Source: Gammaproteobacteria bacterium (GTDB lineage: Bacteria; Pseudomonadota; Gammaproteobacteria; Pseudomonadales; Azotimanducaceae). From it: 47,121 nt of DNA. The number at the start of each line of letters is the position of its first letter. The first letter of the stretch is position 1. This document shows, piece by piece, positions 1-9,145 of this stretch. Below the pieces are notes generated by a model that saw only the letters and a list, made by a program, of their open reading frames with translations, made no database searches and was not told where the DNA came from. Where the stretch lies: positions 1 through 47,121 of the forward strand of contig JAPPGA010000040.1 in assembly GCA_028821515.1 (NCBI GenBank). Direction: 5' to 3'. Both the position numbers and the translations under genes were made by a program.

Positions 1-61
1 CCCCAAGATAATCCACGCTCTTGAGGACGGGCAGGTCAAAACATTATGTCTAGGAGGGTGC

Positions 62-86
62 GCCGTAGAACGGCACGCTAGTGCCG
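62..86 (+). promoter_or_regulatory. Two overlapping hairpins in pcnB leader
   Basis: Bases 62-66 pair with 70-74 (GCCGT/ACGGC, loop AGA). Bases 71-76 pair with 81-86 (CGGCAC/GTGCCG, loop GCTA). They share bases 71-74, so only one can form at a time. A strong Shine-Dalgarno-like AGGAGG lies just before, at 52-57, with no start codon at normal spacing. The pairing is read directly from the sequence; any regulatory role is inference, and the element may also be part of a dispersed intergenic repeat. Confidence 0.3.
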
Positions 87-176
87 ATCAAGGCGCAGCG
101 TCCGGGACGGGTGGGATGGGCGAAAATGAGGGCTTGGGCGGGGGTGAAACACGGCACCCGTAGGGTGACGGATTTC

Positions 177-1523
177 ATGGCGCTAGACTTCCCCTTTGTT
201 CGTCGGCAACCTAACATCCCACCGACGAAACCGAGCAGCGAAAATTTCTTGAGCGAAGCGCCATCCCCAACGACCGTCAATCCGCAACTTGACCAGAGCG
301 ATTTGTCGGCGAATGCAGTTGCCGTCGTGACGGCGCTACGGGAAGCGGGCTTCGAGGCCTACCTGGTCGGTGGCTGCGTACGCGATATGTTGCTCGGCAG
401 AACGCCGAAGGACTTCGATGTCGCCACGGACGCCACGCCGGAGGAAGTCAAGGAGGTGTTCCCTCGCGCACGACTGGTAGGACGACGATTTCGCATCGCC
501 CATGTCCAGTTCCGGGGCGAGTACATCGAAGTCTCCACCTTCAGGCGCGGCAATCCCGATGAGGATGACGATGACGACGTCCCATCCGGCGCGAACCACC
601 GCTCGGTGGATGGCGTCATCCTGCGGGACAATCTCTACGGTACGCGGGATGAGGATGCGCTTCGGCGGGACTTTACCGTCAACGCCTTTTACTACGACCC
701 CATCGACGATGTGTTGCTGGACTACAGCGACGGCTTGCGGGATATCGGCGAGCGCACGCTCCGTACCATCGGCGACCCGAAGACCCGCTTCCGCGAGGAC
801 CCGGTCCGAATCCTGCGGGCGATGCGATTCGCGGCGAAACTCGACTTCGGACTCCACGCAGACACGGAGCAGGCCATAGCCCCGCTCGCCGAACTATTGA
901 CGGCGATATCACCGTCGCGCCTCTTCGACGAGTTCAACAAGCTGTTCATGCGCGGACATGCCGTAGCTGCATGGACGCTCATGTGCAGATTCGATCTTCC
1001 CGAAATCCTCTTTCCGCTATTCGAAAACGAAGACGCCCTCGTCCGCGTCGCGCTCAAGAACACCGATGATCAAATCCGCGAGGACAAACGGGTGACGAGC
1101 GCATTCCTGCTCGCCGCCATGTGCTGGCCCGAGTTTGAGAGACGCAGTGCGCTTTCGGCCACGGCAAGGAACGCAGCCGACGAACGGCTCAAGGCCGCCC
1201 ATGCGGTCATCAGCGAGCAGTCGTTGACCATTGCCATTCCCAGGCGCATGACTTTCTTCATCCGCGATGTCTGGCGACTGCAGACGCGCCTCGAGCGAAA
1301 GTCGGTTCGGGGCATTCTTGATCACCCCCGGTTCCGTGCAGCCTATGATTTCCTGGCTATCCGGGCAGAGGTAGGCGAAGCGGACACTGAACTGGTTCAA
1401 TGGTGGACCGATGCCCAGGAGGCGCGAGGGACTGACGAGAACACCCCGGCATCGCAACCGCGGCGCCGCCGGCGGCGGCGATATCGTGGACGCAGGTCGG
1501 ATGCGCGCCAAGTTCGTCCGTAG
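177..1523 (+). CDS. pcnB: Poly(A) polymerase I PcnB
   Basis: This enzyme adds 3' poly(A) tails to RNA and marks it for exonucleolytic decay. The protein is 448 residues from the ATG at 177, which has an AGGGTGA motif about 10 bases upstream; the frame stays open back to a GTG at 81. It carries the class II nucleotidyltransferase core: the flexible loop motif VGGCVRD, the metal-binding KDFDVATDA, and the LVGRRFRIAHV strand typical of PcnB. An RNA-binding domain of the tRNA nucleotidyltransferase type follows (RDFTVNAFYYD, REDPVRILRAMRFAAKL). The C-terminus ends in a run of seven arginines, a common tail in gammaproteobacterial PcnB. An acidic insert (DEDDDDD) after the strand GNP is unusual but modest. 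In relatives folK follows directly; here a nucleoside kinase does. The PcnB call over the CCA-adding enzyme rests on the basic tail and the neighbourhood. Confidence 0.95.
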   Translation: MALDFPFVRRQPNIPPTKPSSENFLSEAPSPTTVNPQLDQSDLSANAVAVVTALREAGFEAYLVGGCVRDMLLGRTPKDFDVATDATPEEVKEVFPRARLVGRRFRIAHVQFRGEYIEVSTFRRGNPDEDDDDDVPSGANHRSVDGVILRDNLYGTRDEDALRRDFTVNAFYYDPIDDVLLDYSDGLRDIGERTLRTIGDPKTRFREDPVRILRAMRFAAKLDFGLHADTEQAIAPLAELLTAISPSRLFDEFNKLFMRGHAVAAWTLMCRFDLPEILFPLFENEDALVRVALKNTDDQIREDKRVTSAFLLAAMCWPEFERRSALSATARNAADERLKAAHAVISEQSLTIAIPRRMTFFIRDVWRLQTRLERKSVRGILDHPRFRAAYDFLAIRAEVGEADTELVQWWTDAQEARGTDENTPASQPRRRRRRRYRGRRSDARQVRP

Positions 1524-1568
1524 TCAACGGATTCTTGCGCGGCCCCGAGCGGCGTTTCGGACAGACGT

Positions 1569-2249
1569 ATGAGCGCGCAGCCCACTGATTCCATTCCGGT
1601 GGACCCTGCGAGCGGACTCCCTGGCTACATCGCCATCGAAGGGCCGATCGGCGTCGGCAAGACGACGCTTGCCAAGCGGCTGGCAGAATCCTTCGCCTAT
1701 CCCCTCCTGTTGGAGCCATCCACCGAAAACCCGTTCCTCGACCGGTTCTACCGCGAAGGGCGCCGACACGCGTTACCCACCCAGCTCTTTTTCCTGTTGC
1801 ATCGAGCCCAACAGATCGCACAGGTCCGGGATGACCTGTTGGGATCCGTCCTGGTCGCCGATTTCCTGATCGAAAAGGACAGGCTCTTCGCGGAACTCAA
1901 CCTCGACGAGAACGAACTGGAACTCTACGACCGCATCCAGGACTCCCTTGACCTGAAGCCACCGTCCCCGGACCTTGTCGTGTATCTGCAGGCGCCCGTA
2001 TCGGTTCTGTTGCGCCGCATCCGTCAGAGAGGGATAGGCTTCGAACAGCAGATGGACGCCAACTACCTGACAGCGCTTTGCGTGGCCTACACCGAGTTCT
2101 TCCACTACTACGACCAGGCACCGCTGCTTATCGTCAACGCCGCGAACGTCGACTTCGGCAACGATCAGCATTTCGACAGCCTGGTCGAGCGCATGGCGGA
2201 CATGGAAGGCACGCGCCAGTATTTCAACCCCGATCCAACGTTGTTGTAA
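1569..2249 (+). CDS. Deoxynucleoside kinase family protein
   Basis: A 226-residue P-loop kinase of the deoxyadenosine/deoxyguanosine kinase family, which phosphorylates salvaged deoxynucleosides. The Walker A motif [10 protein letters not shown] is near residues 26-35, followed by the EPSTENPFL segment that carries the family's substrate-binding glutamate. [12 protein letters not shown] segment and an arginine-rich lid (RRIRQRG) near residue 150 match the fold. The specific nucleoside cannot be told from sequence alone. It sits between pcnB and panB, the position usually held by folK, with 45 bases from pcnB and 14 bases to panB, so it is probably co-transcribed with panB and panC. It is not folK: no pyrophosphokinase motifs are present. 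Confidence 0.85.
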   Translation: MSAQPTDSIPVDPASGLPGYIAIEGPIGVGKTTLAKRLAESFAYPLLLEPSTENPFLDRFYREGRRHALPTQLFFLLHRAQQIAQVRDDLLGSVLVADFLIEKDRLFAELNLDENELELYDRIQDSLDLKPPSPDLVVYLQAPVSVLLRRIRQRGIGFEQQMDANYLTALCVAYTEFFHYYDQAPLLIVNAANVDFGNDQHFDSLVERMADMEGTRQYFNPDPTLL

Positions 2250-2263
2250 GCAAAGGTTCCGCA

Positions 2264-3085
2264 ATGAGTACCCAGACAAGGACGGCACCGGTCTCCATCA
2301 ACACCCTGTCAGCCATGAAGAGGCGCCATCAGAAATTCGCCGCATTGACCGCGTACGACGCCCTGTTCGCCGAAATCATCAGCACCGCGGGCGTCGACGT
2401 GCTGCTGGTGGGCGACTCCCTGGGGATGGTGTTGCAGGGTCAGGACAGCACCCTGCCCGTTACGCTGGACGACGTGATCTATCACATGCAATGCGTCAGG
2501 ACCGGAAACCGGGGTAGCCTCATCATGGCCGACCTGCCCTTCATGACCTACGCATCGTCCTCGCAATCATTGGAGAGCGCCGCCGCCCTGATGCGCGCCG
2601 GAGCGCACATGGTCAAGCTTGAAGGCGGCGCCTGGCTCGCCGAGTCCACGCGTCTCCTCAGCGAACGCGGTATCCCGGTTTGCGCACACATGGGCCTGAC
2701 GCCGCAATCCATCAACCGCCTGGGCGGCTATCGCGTGCAGGGACGAAACCCTGAACAGGCCAACGAGATCATCGAGGAAGCGACGATACTCGAGGAAGCC
2801 GGCGCTTCGGTCCTGTTGCTCGAGTGTGTGCCAGTGTCACTGGCCAAAGCGATCACCGAGCGCCTGGACATTCCGGTCATCGGCATCGGCGCCGGTCCGC
2901 ATACGGATGGACAGATCATGGTCATGCACGACATGCTGGGCCTGACGCCGCCGTCGATCCGCGTGCCGAAATTCGTCAAGAACTTCCTGCCCGAGAGCAA
3001 GTCGGGTATCCGCGGCGCATTCGAAGCGTACGCAACAGCAGTGAAAGAGGGTACTTTCCCTGCGCCAGAGCACTGTTTCACCTGA
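2264..3085 (+). CDS. panB: 3-methyl-2-oxobutanoate hydroxymethyltransferase
   Basis: Makes ketopantoate from 2-oxoisovalerate and methylenetetrahydrofolate, the first committed step of pantothenate and coenzyme A synthesis. It is 273 residues from the ATG at 2264, chosen because homology begins there ([19 protein letters not shown]); the frame is open further upstream but overlaps the kinase gene. Recognisable signatures are the [12 protein letters not shown] metal and substrate site, [11 protein letters not shown], and [21 protein letters not shown] near the C-terminus. Length is normal for the family. It is followed 35 bases later by panC. Confidence 0.97.
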   Translation: MSTQTRTAPVSINTLSAMKRRHQKFAALTAYDALFAEIISTAGVDVLLVGDSLGMVLQGQDSTLPVTLDDVIYHMQCVRTGNRGSLIMADLPFMTYASSSQSLESAAALMRAGAHMVKLEGGAWLAESTRLLSERGIPVCAHMGLTPQSINRLGGYRVQGRNPEQANEIIEEATILEEAGASVLLLECVPVSLAKAITERLDIPVIGIGAGPHTDGQIMVMHDMLGLTPPSIRVPKFVKNFLPESKSGIRGAFEAYATAVKEGTFPAPEHCFT

Positions 3086-3120
3086 TCCGCTTGCCCGCGC
3101 AGGCGCGAAGGTCACCCAGA

Positions 3121-3957
3121 GTGGAGACGGTACGGACAATCCGAAGTCTGAAAGCGGCGCTGCACGGAGCGGCCAGCGTCGGCCTGGTGCCGACGATGGG
3201 AAATCTTCACGACGGCCACATGGCGCTTGTCGACACCTCGGTGGATCGCTGCGATACGACCGTTGTCAGCATCTTCGTCAATCCGCTGCAGTTCGGTCCC
3301 AACGAGGACTTCGACAACTATCCGAGAACGCTGCCCGCCGACACGGCAATGCTCGAATCAGCGGGCGTCAGCCTTGTCTTCGCGCCGCCGGTGCATGAGG
3401 TGTTTCCCGCGGCGGGTCAAACCGTAAAGGTGACGCTGCCGTCGCTTTCCCGGCTACTCTGCGGGCGCAGCCGTCCCAGCCATTTCGACGGAGTCGCCAC
3501 CGTCGTCGCCAAGCTGTTCAATATCGTCGGGTCCGACTACGCCTTTTTCGGCGAAAAGGACTGGCAACAACTCACGCTGATTCGATCCATGGTGCGCTAC
3601 CTCAGTATCCCGACCACCGTCATCGGCGTACCCACCGTGCGCGCTGCGGACGGCCTCGCGTTGTCGAGTCGAAACCGTTACCTGTCCGACGCCGAACGGG
3701 CCATCGCGCCTACCCTGTACCAGACATTGTGCTCCCTTCGCGATGCCATCCAGCACGGCGACCGACGTTACCGCGTTCTTGAGCGACACGGACGGGATGC
3801 ACTGGCCGACGCCGGATTTGAAGTCGACTACGTCGCGGTGCGCGATGCGATGACGCTCCGAACTCCGCACGCCGAAAGCGAGCGGCTGCGCATCCTTGCA
3901 GCGGCCCGGCTCGGCAAGGCACGCCTGATCGACAACATCGATGCGGGCCAAGCATGA
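3121..3957 (+). CDS. panC: Pantothenate synthetase
   Basis: Joins pantoate and beta-alanine using ATP to give pantothenate. The GTG at 3121 is chosen as start because GAAGG lies 9 bases upstream and homology starts at VETVRTIRSLK; a TTG at 3091 is also in frame. The 278-residue protein has the nucleotidyltransferase HIGH-type motif PTMGNLHDGH near residues 22-31, NPLQFGPNEDFDNYPR, FGEKDWQQL and the VRAADGLALSSRN loop. Its stop overlaps the pgi start (ATGA), so the two are translationally coupled. panD, which supplies beta-alanine and follows panC in Pseudomonas, is absent here. Confidence 0.97.
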   Translation: METVRTIRSLKAALHGAASVGLVPTMGNLHDGHMALVDTSVDRCDTTVVSIFVNPLQFGPNEDFDNYPRTLPADTAMLESAGVSLVFAPPVHEVFPAAGQTVKVTLPSLSRLLCGRSRPSHFDGVATVVAKLFNIVGSDYAFFGEKDWQQLTLIRSMVRYLSIPTTVIGVPTVRAADGLALSSRNRYLSDAERAIAPTLYQTLCSLRDAIQHGDRRYRVLERHGRDALADAGFEVDYVAVRDAMTLRTPHAESERLRILAAARLGKARLIDNIDAGQA

Positions 3958-5486
3958 CGGCTGTGCAAGACCTTCGGTCATGGAATCGACTCGTGGCCCT
4001 CGCCGCGCAGGAGCGCATCTCGCGTCCGGCTTCGATGCGCCTCGACACCGGTGGCCTGCTGATGGATTTCTCGAGGCAACGGATCGATCAGGACATCATC
4101 GATGCGCTGATCGCTCTTGCCCAGGAAAGCGATCTCCCATCCGCGATTGAGGACCTGTTCGAGGGCGCCACCGTCAACGCCTCGGAACGTCGCGCCGCCC
4201 TGCACACCGCAATACGCGCCCCTCACCACGAAAGGCCCGATGGAGTCGCTGACGTGATCGAAGCGGAGCAGGCGCGAATGCTGGATGTGGCGAGACACGT
4301 CCGAGAAGGTGACTGGCGCGGCGCGACCGGCAAGCCTTTCTCCACCGTGGTGCACATAGGGATCGGCGGCTCACGCCTCGGACCGGAACTCGTGGTGAAC
4401 GCCCTCGGCGGCGACTTCGACATTCGCTTCCTCTCGAACGTCGATGGAAACGCCGCGATCCGGGCGTTCGCGGACCTCGATCCAAACGAAACCCTGATCG
4501 TGGTTGCCTCGAAGTCATTCGGGACGCTGGAGACCCTCACCAACGCTCGCTATGCGCGAAGCTGGCTGCTTGAGCGAACCGGGGATGAGAACGCCGTGGC
4601 GCGGCACTTCGTCGCCGTGACCGCCAACATCGAAGCCGCGCGCCGTTTCGGTATTCCCGCAGACCGCTGCCTGCCGATCTGGGACTGGATCGGCGGCCGT
4701 TACTCGCTCTGGTCGGCGGTGGGCCTGCCCATCGCGATCGCCTTGGGAGAGACGGGTTTTCGCGAACTCCTCGGTGGTGCGCATCACATGGACCACCATT
4801 TCCGCACGTCGCCTTCCGCCCAGAACCTTCCCTTGATGCTGGCGCTGCTCGGAATCTGGAACAACAACTTCCTCGACGCTTCGACCCACGCGGTACTGGT
4901 GTACGACCATCGTCTGGCGATCCTGCCCCAGTTCCTGCAACAACTCGAAATGGAGAGCAGCGGTAAATCGGTCACGAACGATGGCAGCCCGTCACGGATC
5001 GACACCGCACCGGTGATCTGGGGCGGCGAAGAGACCGACGGCCAGCACGCCTTCCACCAACTGCTGCACCAGGGAACGCGCGCGTTCAGTGCCGACTTTG
5101 TCGCGGTCGCCAACCCCGGCCACGATCTCGCCGACCAGCACCGCTGGCTGCTCGCCAATTGCCTGGGTCAAGGTGAAGCCCTGCTGACGGGCGCACCTTC
5201 CCCGGCCGATGCGCCGCATCAGGCCGTCGCCGGCAATCACCCCTCGACAACCCTCCTGCTAGACCGCCTCGACAGTCGCCGCCTCGGAATGTTGATTGCG
5301 CTATACGAGCACAAGGTGTTCTGCCAGAGCGTGATCTGGGGCATCAACCCATTCGACCAGTGGGGCGTCGAACTAGGCAAGCAGCTTGCGCGCCGTGTGT
5401 ACGATGCATTGGGCGTTAGCACCGACGACACGATAGACGAGTCAACAGCGAGCCTTGTCGATGTGTTGAAATCGTACCGGCGTTAA
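3954..5486 (+). CDS. pgi: Glucose-6-phosphate isomerase
   Basis: Interconverts glucose 6-phosphate and fructose 6-phosphate. The 510-residue protein has two SIS sugar-isomerase domains. The first contains HIGIGGSRLGPELV near residue 135 and the VASKSFGTLET segment; the second contains MESSGKSVTNDG and the C-terminal NPFDQWGVELGKQL signature. Length is slightly below the 550 residues of the E. coli enzyme, as in other short Pgi forms. It starts inside the last codons of panC and ends 5 bases from the convergent DUF433 gene. Linkage of pan genes, pgi and acs is seen in Pseudomonas. Confidence 0.96.
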   Translation: MTAVQDLRSWNRLVALAAQERISRPASMRLDTGGLLMDFSRQRIDQDIIDALIALAQESDLPSAIEDLFEGATVNASERRAALHTAIRAPHHERPDGVADVIEAEQARMLDVARHVREGDWRGATGKPFSTVVHIGIGGSRLGPELVVNALGGDFDIRFLSNVDGNAAIRAFADLDPNETLIVVASKSFGTLETLTNARYARSWLLERTGDENAVARHFVAVTANIEAARRFGIPADRCLPIWDWIGGRYSLWSAVGLPIAIALGETGFRELLGGAHHMDHHFRTSPSAQNLPLMLALLGIWNNNFLDASTHAVLVYDHRLAILPQFLQQLEMESSGKSVTNDGSPSRIDTAPVIWGGEETDGQHAFHQLLHQGTRAFSADFVAVANPGHDLADQHRWLLANCLGQGEALLTGAPSPADAPHQAVAGNHPSTTLLLDRLDSRRLGMLIALYEHKVFCQSVIWGINPFDQWGVELGKQLARRVYDALGVSTDDTIDESTASLVDVLKSYRR

Positions 5487-5491
5487 CTGCT

Positions 5492-5746
5492 TCAACGCGC
5501 CAGCGCGGCTCTCAAGGATTTGGCTTCGTGTTCGAGCACAGCGCACACTTGCAGTCTTTCCACGCCGGGGAACCACTCCACAAACTCGTCAATTGTCGCG
5601 CCGCAGGCGAGGTTCTCGTAAAGCGCGTGTAGCGGAATCCGCGTGCCGGCGAATACCCAAGCGCCGCTGACCTTGCCCGGCGTCCGTTCTACGGCGGGGC
5701 ATCCCTCCCAGTCCGCATTGTCGATTGCAGCGTATCGTCGAACCAT
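5492..5746 (-). CDS. DUF433 domain protein, antitoxin-like
   Basis: A small 84-residue protein whose pattern fits DUF433: a short strand region, then a central PGKVSGAWVFAGTRIPLHALYENLACGATIDEFVEWFPG-type segment with GTRIP as the core motif, and a terminal helix with VLEHEAKSL. DUF433 proteins are winged-helix-like and often act as antitoxins beside a PIN-like DUF5615 toxin. No such partner is visible on either side: pgi lies downstream and no coding signal is seen for about 300 bases upstream. The start is uncertain: the ATG at 5746 gives the best family fit, but another ATG at 5779 would add 11 basic residues. It may be an orphan or a remnant of a toxin-antitoxin pair. Confidence 0.7.
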   Translation of the reverse strand: MVRRYAAIDNADWEGCPAVERTPGKVSGAWVFAGTRIPLHALYENLACGATIDEFVEWFPGVERLQVCAVLEHEAKSLRAALAR

Positions 5747-6044
5747 CGTGCCGTCTCGTTGCCTCCGCCGCCCACGCATTCTTCAGAATCGACAGCACAT
5801 TCTAACCCCGCATCGTGACAGATCGCCTCGCCACATCGTGCTGCTGGACCCATTCCTTTACGCTCGATCCCATCATCGCCTTCCCGCCGAAGCGTTGTAC
5901 CGAACGCGATCCTGGAAACACGAGCCCGACGCTCACCAATTGCTGGCCCGCTCGAGCAGGCAACGGATTTGCAATCTACCGGGCAGTTCGCTAAATCAGC
6001 AGCAATGAGCCGACTCCAGCTACGGCCGTTAAGGTAAGGACAAC
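5747..6044. other. Intergenic stretch without a recognised gene
   Basis: This gap holds the upstream region of both the minus-strand DUF433 gene and the plus-strand acs gene. A plus-strand reading frame stays open from 5643 to 6008, but its protein resembles nothing I know and it largely opposes the DUF433 gene. No tRNA, intrinsic terminator or clear promoter was found. The acs ribosome binding site, AAGGTAAGGA, lies at 6031-6040. Confidence 0.5.
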
Positions 6045-7973
6045 ATGGCGACGATCTACCCTGTTTCGGAAGATTTCAGATGCACGGCCCACATCGACCG
6101 AGACGCCTACCGGGAGATGTATCGCCGTTCCCTCGACGATCCAGAGGGCTTCTGGACGGAACAGGCCGAGCAAATCGACTGGTTCGAGGGATGGCACACG
6201 CTGTCGGAAAGTGACTTTCCAAGCGGCCGTGTAGCGTGGTTCATGGGAGCGAGGCTAAACGCCTGCTACAACTGCATAGACCGCCACCTCCCGGAACGCG
6301 CTGAACAGGTGGCGATCATCTGGGAAGGCGACGATCCCAAGGAGTCCCTCTCCATCACCTACCGGCAACTGCGCGACGAAGTTTCACGGCTCGCCAATGC
6401 GCTCAAGGCAAGGGGTGTCAAGAAGGGCGACCGGGTCTGCATCTACATGCCGATGGTGCCGCAGGCCGCTTACGCGATGCTGGCTTGCGCGCGCATCGGC
6501 GCCGTGCATTCCGTCGTGTTCGGCGGTTTCTCGCCCCAGTCGCTTCGGGAGCGAATCCTGGACTCGGACTGCCGGGTCGTGATTACGGCAGACCAAGGGG
6601 TTCGGGGCGGACGCACTGTCCCGCTGAAGGACAATACCGAGGAAGCCCTCGCCGGATGTCCCAACGTACATACCGTTCTCACCGTACGCCGGACCGGGGC
6701 AGAGGTCCCGTGGCGCGACGGGCGCGATGTCTGGTACCACGAACTGGTGGACGGCCAGTCCTCGGAGTGCGAATGCGAGTCGATGGACGCCGAGGACCCG
6801 CTCTTCATTCTCTACACCTCCGGCAGCACCGGAAAACCCAAGGGCGTACAGCACGGCACCGGCGGCTACATCCTTTACGCGGCAATGACCCACCGCCTCG
6901 TATTCGACTACCACGACGGCGACATCTACTGGTGTACGGCCGATGTCGGCTGGATCACCGGGCATTCATACATCGTCTATGGCCCCCTGGCCAATGGCGC
7001 AACAACGTTGATGTTCGAGGGTGTGCCCACCTTCCCGGACGCGTCCAGGGCGTGGCAGGTCGTCGACAAGCACGGCGTGAACAGCTTCTACACGGCGCCT
7101 ACCGCGATCCGGCAGCTGATCGCCATGGGCGATGACTACGTCACCTCGACGTCACGCGCGTCGCTCAGGGTGCTGGGAACCGTCGGAGAGCCGATCAATC
7201 CCGAAGTGTGGGAGTGGTATCACCAAGTGGTGGGCGGAGGCCGCTGTCCCGTCGTCGATACCTGGTGGCAGACGGAAACCGGCGGCATCATGATTGCGCC
7301 GCTTCCCGGCGCCACCGATCTCAAGCCGGGGTCCGCGACGTTGCCGTTCTTTGGCGTAAGGCCGGTATTGCTCGACGGCGACGGCAATCCCATCGAAGAC
7401 ACGGAGGCATCCGGCAGCCTCGCCATCGCCGCATCGTGGCCGGGCCAGATTCGCACCGTCTACGGCGACCATAGCCGTGTCGTCGACACCTACTACGCCC
7501 AACATCCCGGCTACTACCTCACCGGCGACGCCGCACGGCGCGACGCGGACGGGTACTACTGGATCACGGGACGCACGGACGACGTGCTGAACGTTTCCGG
7601 ACACCGTCTCGGCACGGCGGAAGTGGAAAGCGCGCTCGTGCTCCATCCATCCGCCGCCGAAGCCGCGGTGGTGGGATTCCCTCACGCCATCAAGGGCGAA
7701 GGCATCTACGCGTATGTCACGCTGATGGTCGGCACCGACGAGGATCCCGAAAAGCTGCGCGACGAACTTATCCAGCTCGTACGGCGCGAGATCGGGCCGT
7801 TTGCGCGACCCGATGCCATCCAGTTCGCGCCCGGCCTTCCGAAGACGCGCTCCGGCAAGATCATGCGCCGCATCCTGCGCAAAATTGCCGCCGGCGACTT
7901 CGACGACCTGGGCGATACCAGCACGCTGGCCGAACCAGGCGTGGTTGACGACCTGGTAAGCAACCGGGCCTGA
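6045..7973 (+). CDS. acs: Acetyl-CoA synthetase
   Basis: Activates acetate to acetyl-CoA through an acetyl-adenylate intermediate. The 642-residue protein has the full family layout: an N-terminal domain with [16 protein letters not shown], the AMP-binding P-loop [14 protein letters not shown] near residue 260, [11 protein letters not shown], the [18 protein letters not shown] hinge, and the C-terminal [16 protein letters not shown]. The lysine in SGKIMRR is the residue acetylated for control by Pat/CobB-type systems in characterised relatives. The start has a good AAGGTAAGGA 5 bases upstream. Propionyl-CoA synthetase is the main alternative, but length and C-terminus favour Acs. Confidence 0.97.
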   Translation: MATIYPVSEDFRCTAHIDRDAYREMYRRSLDDPEGFWTEQAEQIDWFEGWHTLSESDFPSGRVAWFMGARLNACYNCIDRHLPERAEQVAIIWEGDDPKESLSITYRQLRDEVSRLANALKARGVKKGDRVCIYMPMVPQAAYAMLACARIGAVHSVVFGGFSPQSLRERILDSDCRVVITADQGVRGGRTVPLKDNTEEALAGCPNVHTVLTVRRTGAEVPWRDGRDVWYHELVDGQSSECECESMDAEDPLFILYTSGSTGKPKGVQHGTGGYILYAAMTHRLVFDYHDGDIYWCTADVGWITGHSYIVYGPLANGATTLMFEGVPTFPDASRAWQVVDKHGVNSFYTAPTAIRQLIAMGDDYVTSTSRASLRVLGTVGEPINPEVWEWYHQVVGGGRCPVVDTWWQTETGGIMIAPLPGATDLKPGSATLPFFGVRPVLLDGDGNPIEDTEASGSLAIAASWPGQIRTVYGDHSRVVDTYYAQHPGYYLTGDAARRDADGYYWITGRTDDVLNVSGHRLGTAEVESALVLHPSAAEAAVVGFPHAIKGEGIYAYVTLMVGTDEDPEKLRDELIQLVRREIGPFARPDAIQFAPGLPKTRSGKIMRRILRKIAAGDFDDLGDTSTLAEPGVVDDLVSNRA

Positions 7974-7998
7974 TCGACTACACAGGGACCCGCCGTTC

Positions 7999-8979
7999 AT
8001 GATGGGGATCGCCACCGCCGACGCTTCAAAGTCGCGAACAACACTGCGCCGTGCAGTACCGTCGGGGAGGCTCCATGCAGTCGCGCTCTCGTTGGCCGCG
8101 GCACTGCTTGCTGCCGAGACGAAAGCCGACTTCTACCTGAGCGCCGCAGCCGGCACTGACCGTTCGCCGTCGATGCTTCTCGTCTCCGGCGACGACGACC
8201 GCGCGAGCCGCTGCGACGAGTTCATCAATCCTCGTTACGCCGAACTGCCGGTCTGCACGGAACCGGACCGGACTCCCGGTGCGGCCGACTCCTGGACAAG
8301 CCAGTTCCACGGCGCATGGGGCTCGCGAGCAGGAGCCGCTGTCGGCTACCGCCTCCGAGAACTGTTTCGAGTGGAACTCGAGGTGGACTACGGCAGGGTC
8401 GACCTGGATACCTCATCCCCAATCATCGCGCCGTCCGGTGTCGCTTACGACATCGTCGCGGCACCCGAGCTTGCCGACGCCTACGAGCGAATCGACAGGA
8501 CCGAATTGCTTGGCCTGTTCGTCAACGTGTACGTGGACATGCCCAACCGGAGCCGTTTCACGCCGTTCGTCGGCGTCGGAGCCGGAGTGGGCTACGCCGC
8601 CATGGAATACACCGTGCTATGGGAGCGCACGGACAACCTCGAAGAAGTCGTGTACGCGGGTGCCGGCCTGCCGAACGAGGACGAAATCCGACGCAATCTG
8701 GTGGGTGGCGATACGCGTGCCCGGCAGCGGTTGCGTGACCGCCTGGGCGCCGCCCACTTAACCGCCGGCGTCGGCTACGCGCTCACGGAACGGCTATCGC
8801 TGGAGATCCGGGCCCGGCACGTCTGGTCCGCGGAGTTCGGCGACGAAGGCTCCTACATCACCCTGCGCGGCCACACGTCCGGGCTGCGCCTCGACGGCAG
8901 CGAACCTGTACGCTGGCACGTGGGCACGGCGGACACCGAACGGTTCCGCGTCGGTGTCAGGCTGAACTACAGTCTCTGA
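7999..8979 (+). CDS. Outer-membrane beta-barrel-like protein
   Basis: A 326-residue exported protein. A basic N-terminal stretch followed by VALSLAAALLAAETKA looks like a signal peptide with cleavage before DFYLSAAAG, near residue 43. The mature part alternates polar and aromatic residues and glycine-rich turns, with repeated barrel-like strands such as AAVGYRLRELFRVELEVDYG, RFTPFVGVGAGVGYA and GVGYALTERLSLEIRARHVW, and ends in a strand FRVGVRLNYSL. This suggests a single-domain outer-membrane barrel of the OmpA/OmpW-like type. A cysteine pair (RCDEF and LPVCTEP) near residues 73-88 may form a disulfide in a loop. The ligand or role is unknown. It follows acs by 25 bases and may be read from the same transcript. 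Confidence 0.75.
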   Translation: MMGIATADASKSRTTLRRAVPSGRLHAVALSLAAALLAAETKADFYLSAAAGTDRSPSMLLVSGDDDRASRCDEFINPRYAELPVCTEPDRTPGAADSWTSQFHGAWGSRAGAAVGYRLRELFRVELEVDYGRVDLDTSSPIIAPSGVAYDIVAAPELADAYERIDRTELLGLFVNVYVDMPNRSRFTPFVGVGAGVGYAAMEYTVLWERTDNLEEVVYAGAGLPNEDEIRRNLVGGDTRARQRLRDRLGAAHLTAGVGYALTERLSLEIRARHVWSAEFGDEGSYITLRGHTSGLRLDGSEPVRWHVGTADTERFRVGVRLNYSL

Positions 8980-9145
8980 TCCAGCCGCCGCAACGATGGC
9001 CGCCGTGAGGGTGGGAATGAACGATCGATCTATGCCGGCGCGAAATGGGCTCGACAGCGAATCGGTAGTGCCACCCGGCCACATCGAATAAGCTCTCGAA
9101 TTGTTTGGTCCCAACGGACGAAAGTGCGACAAAAGGGGTGGCGAG

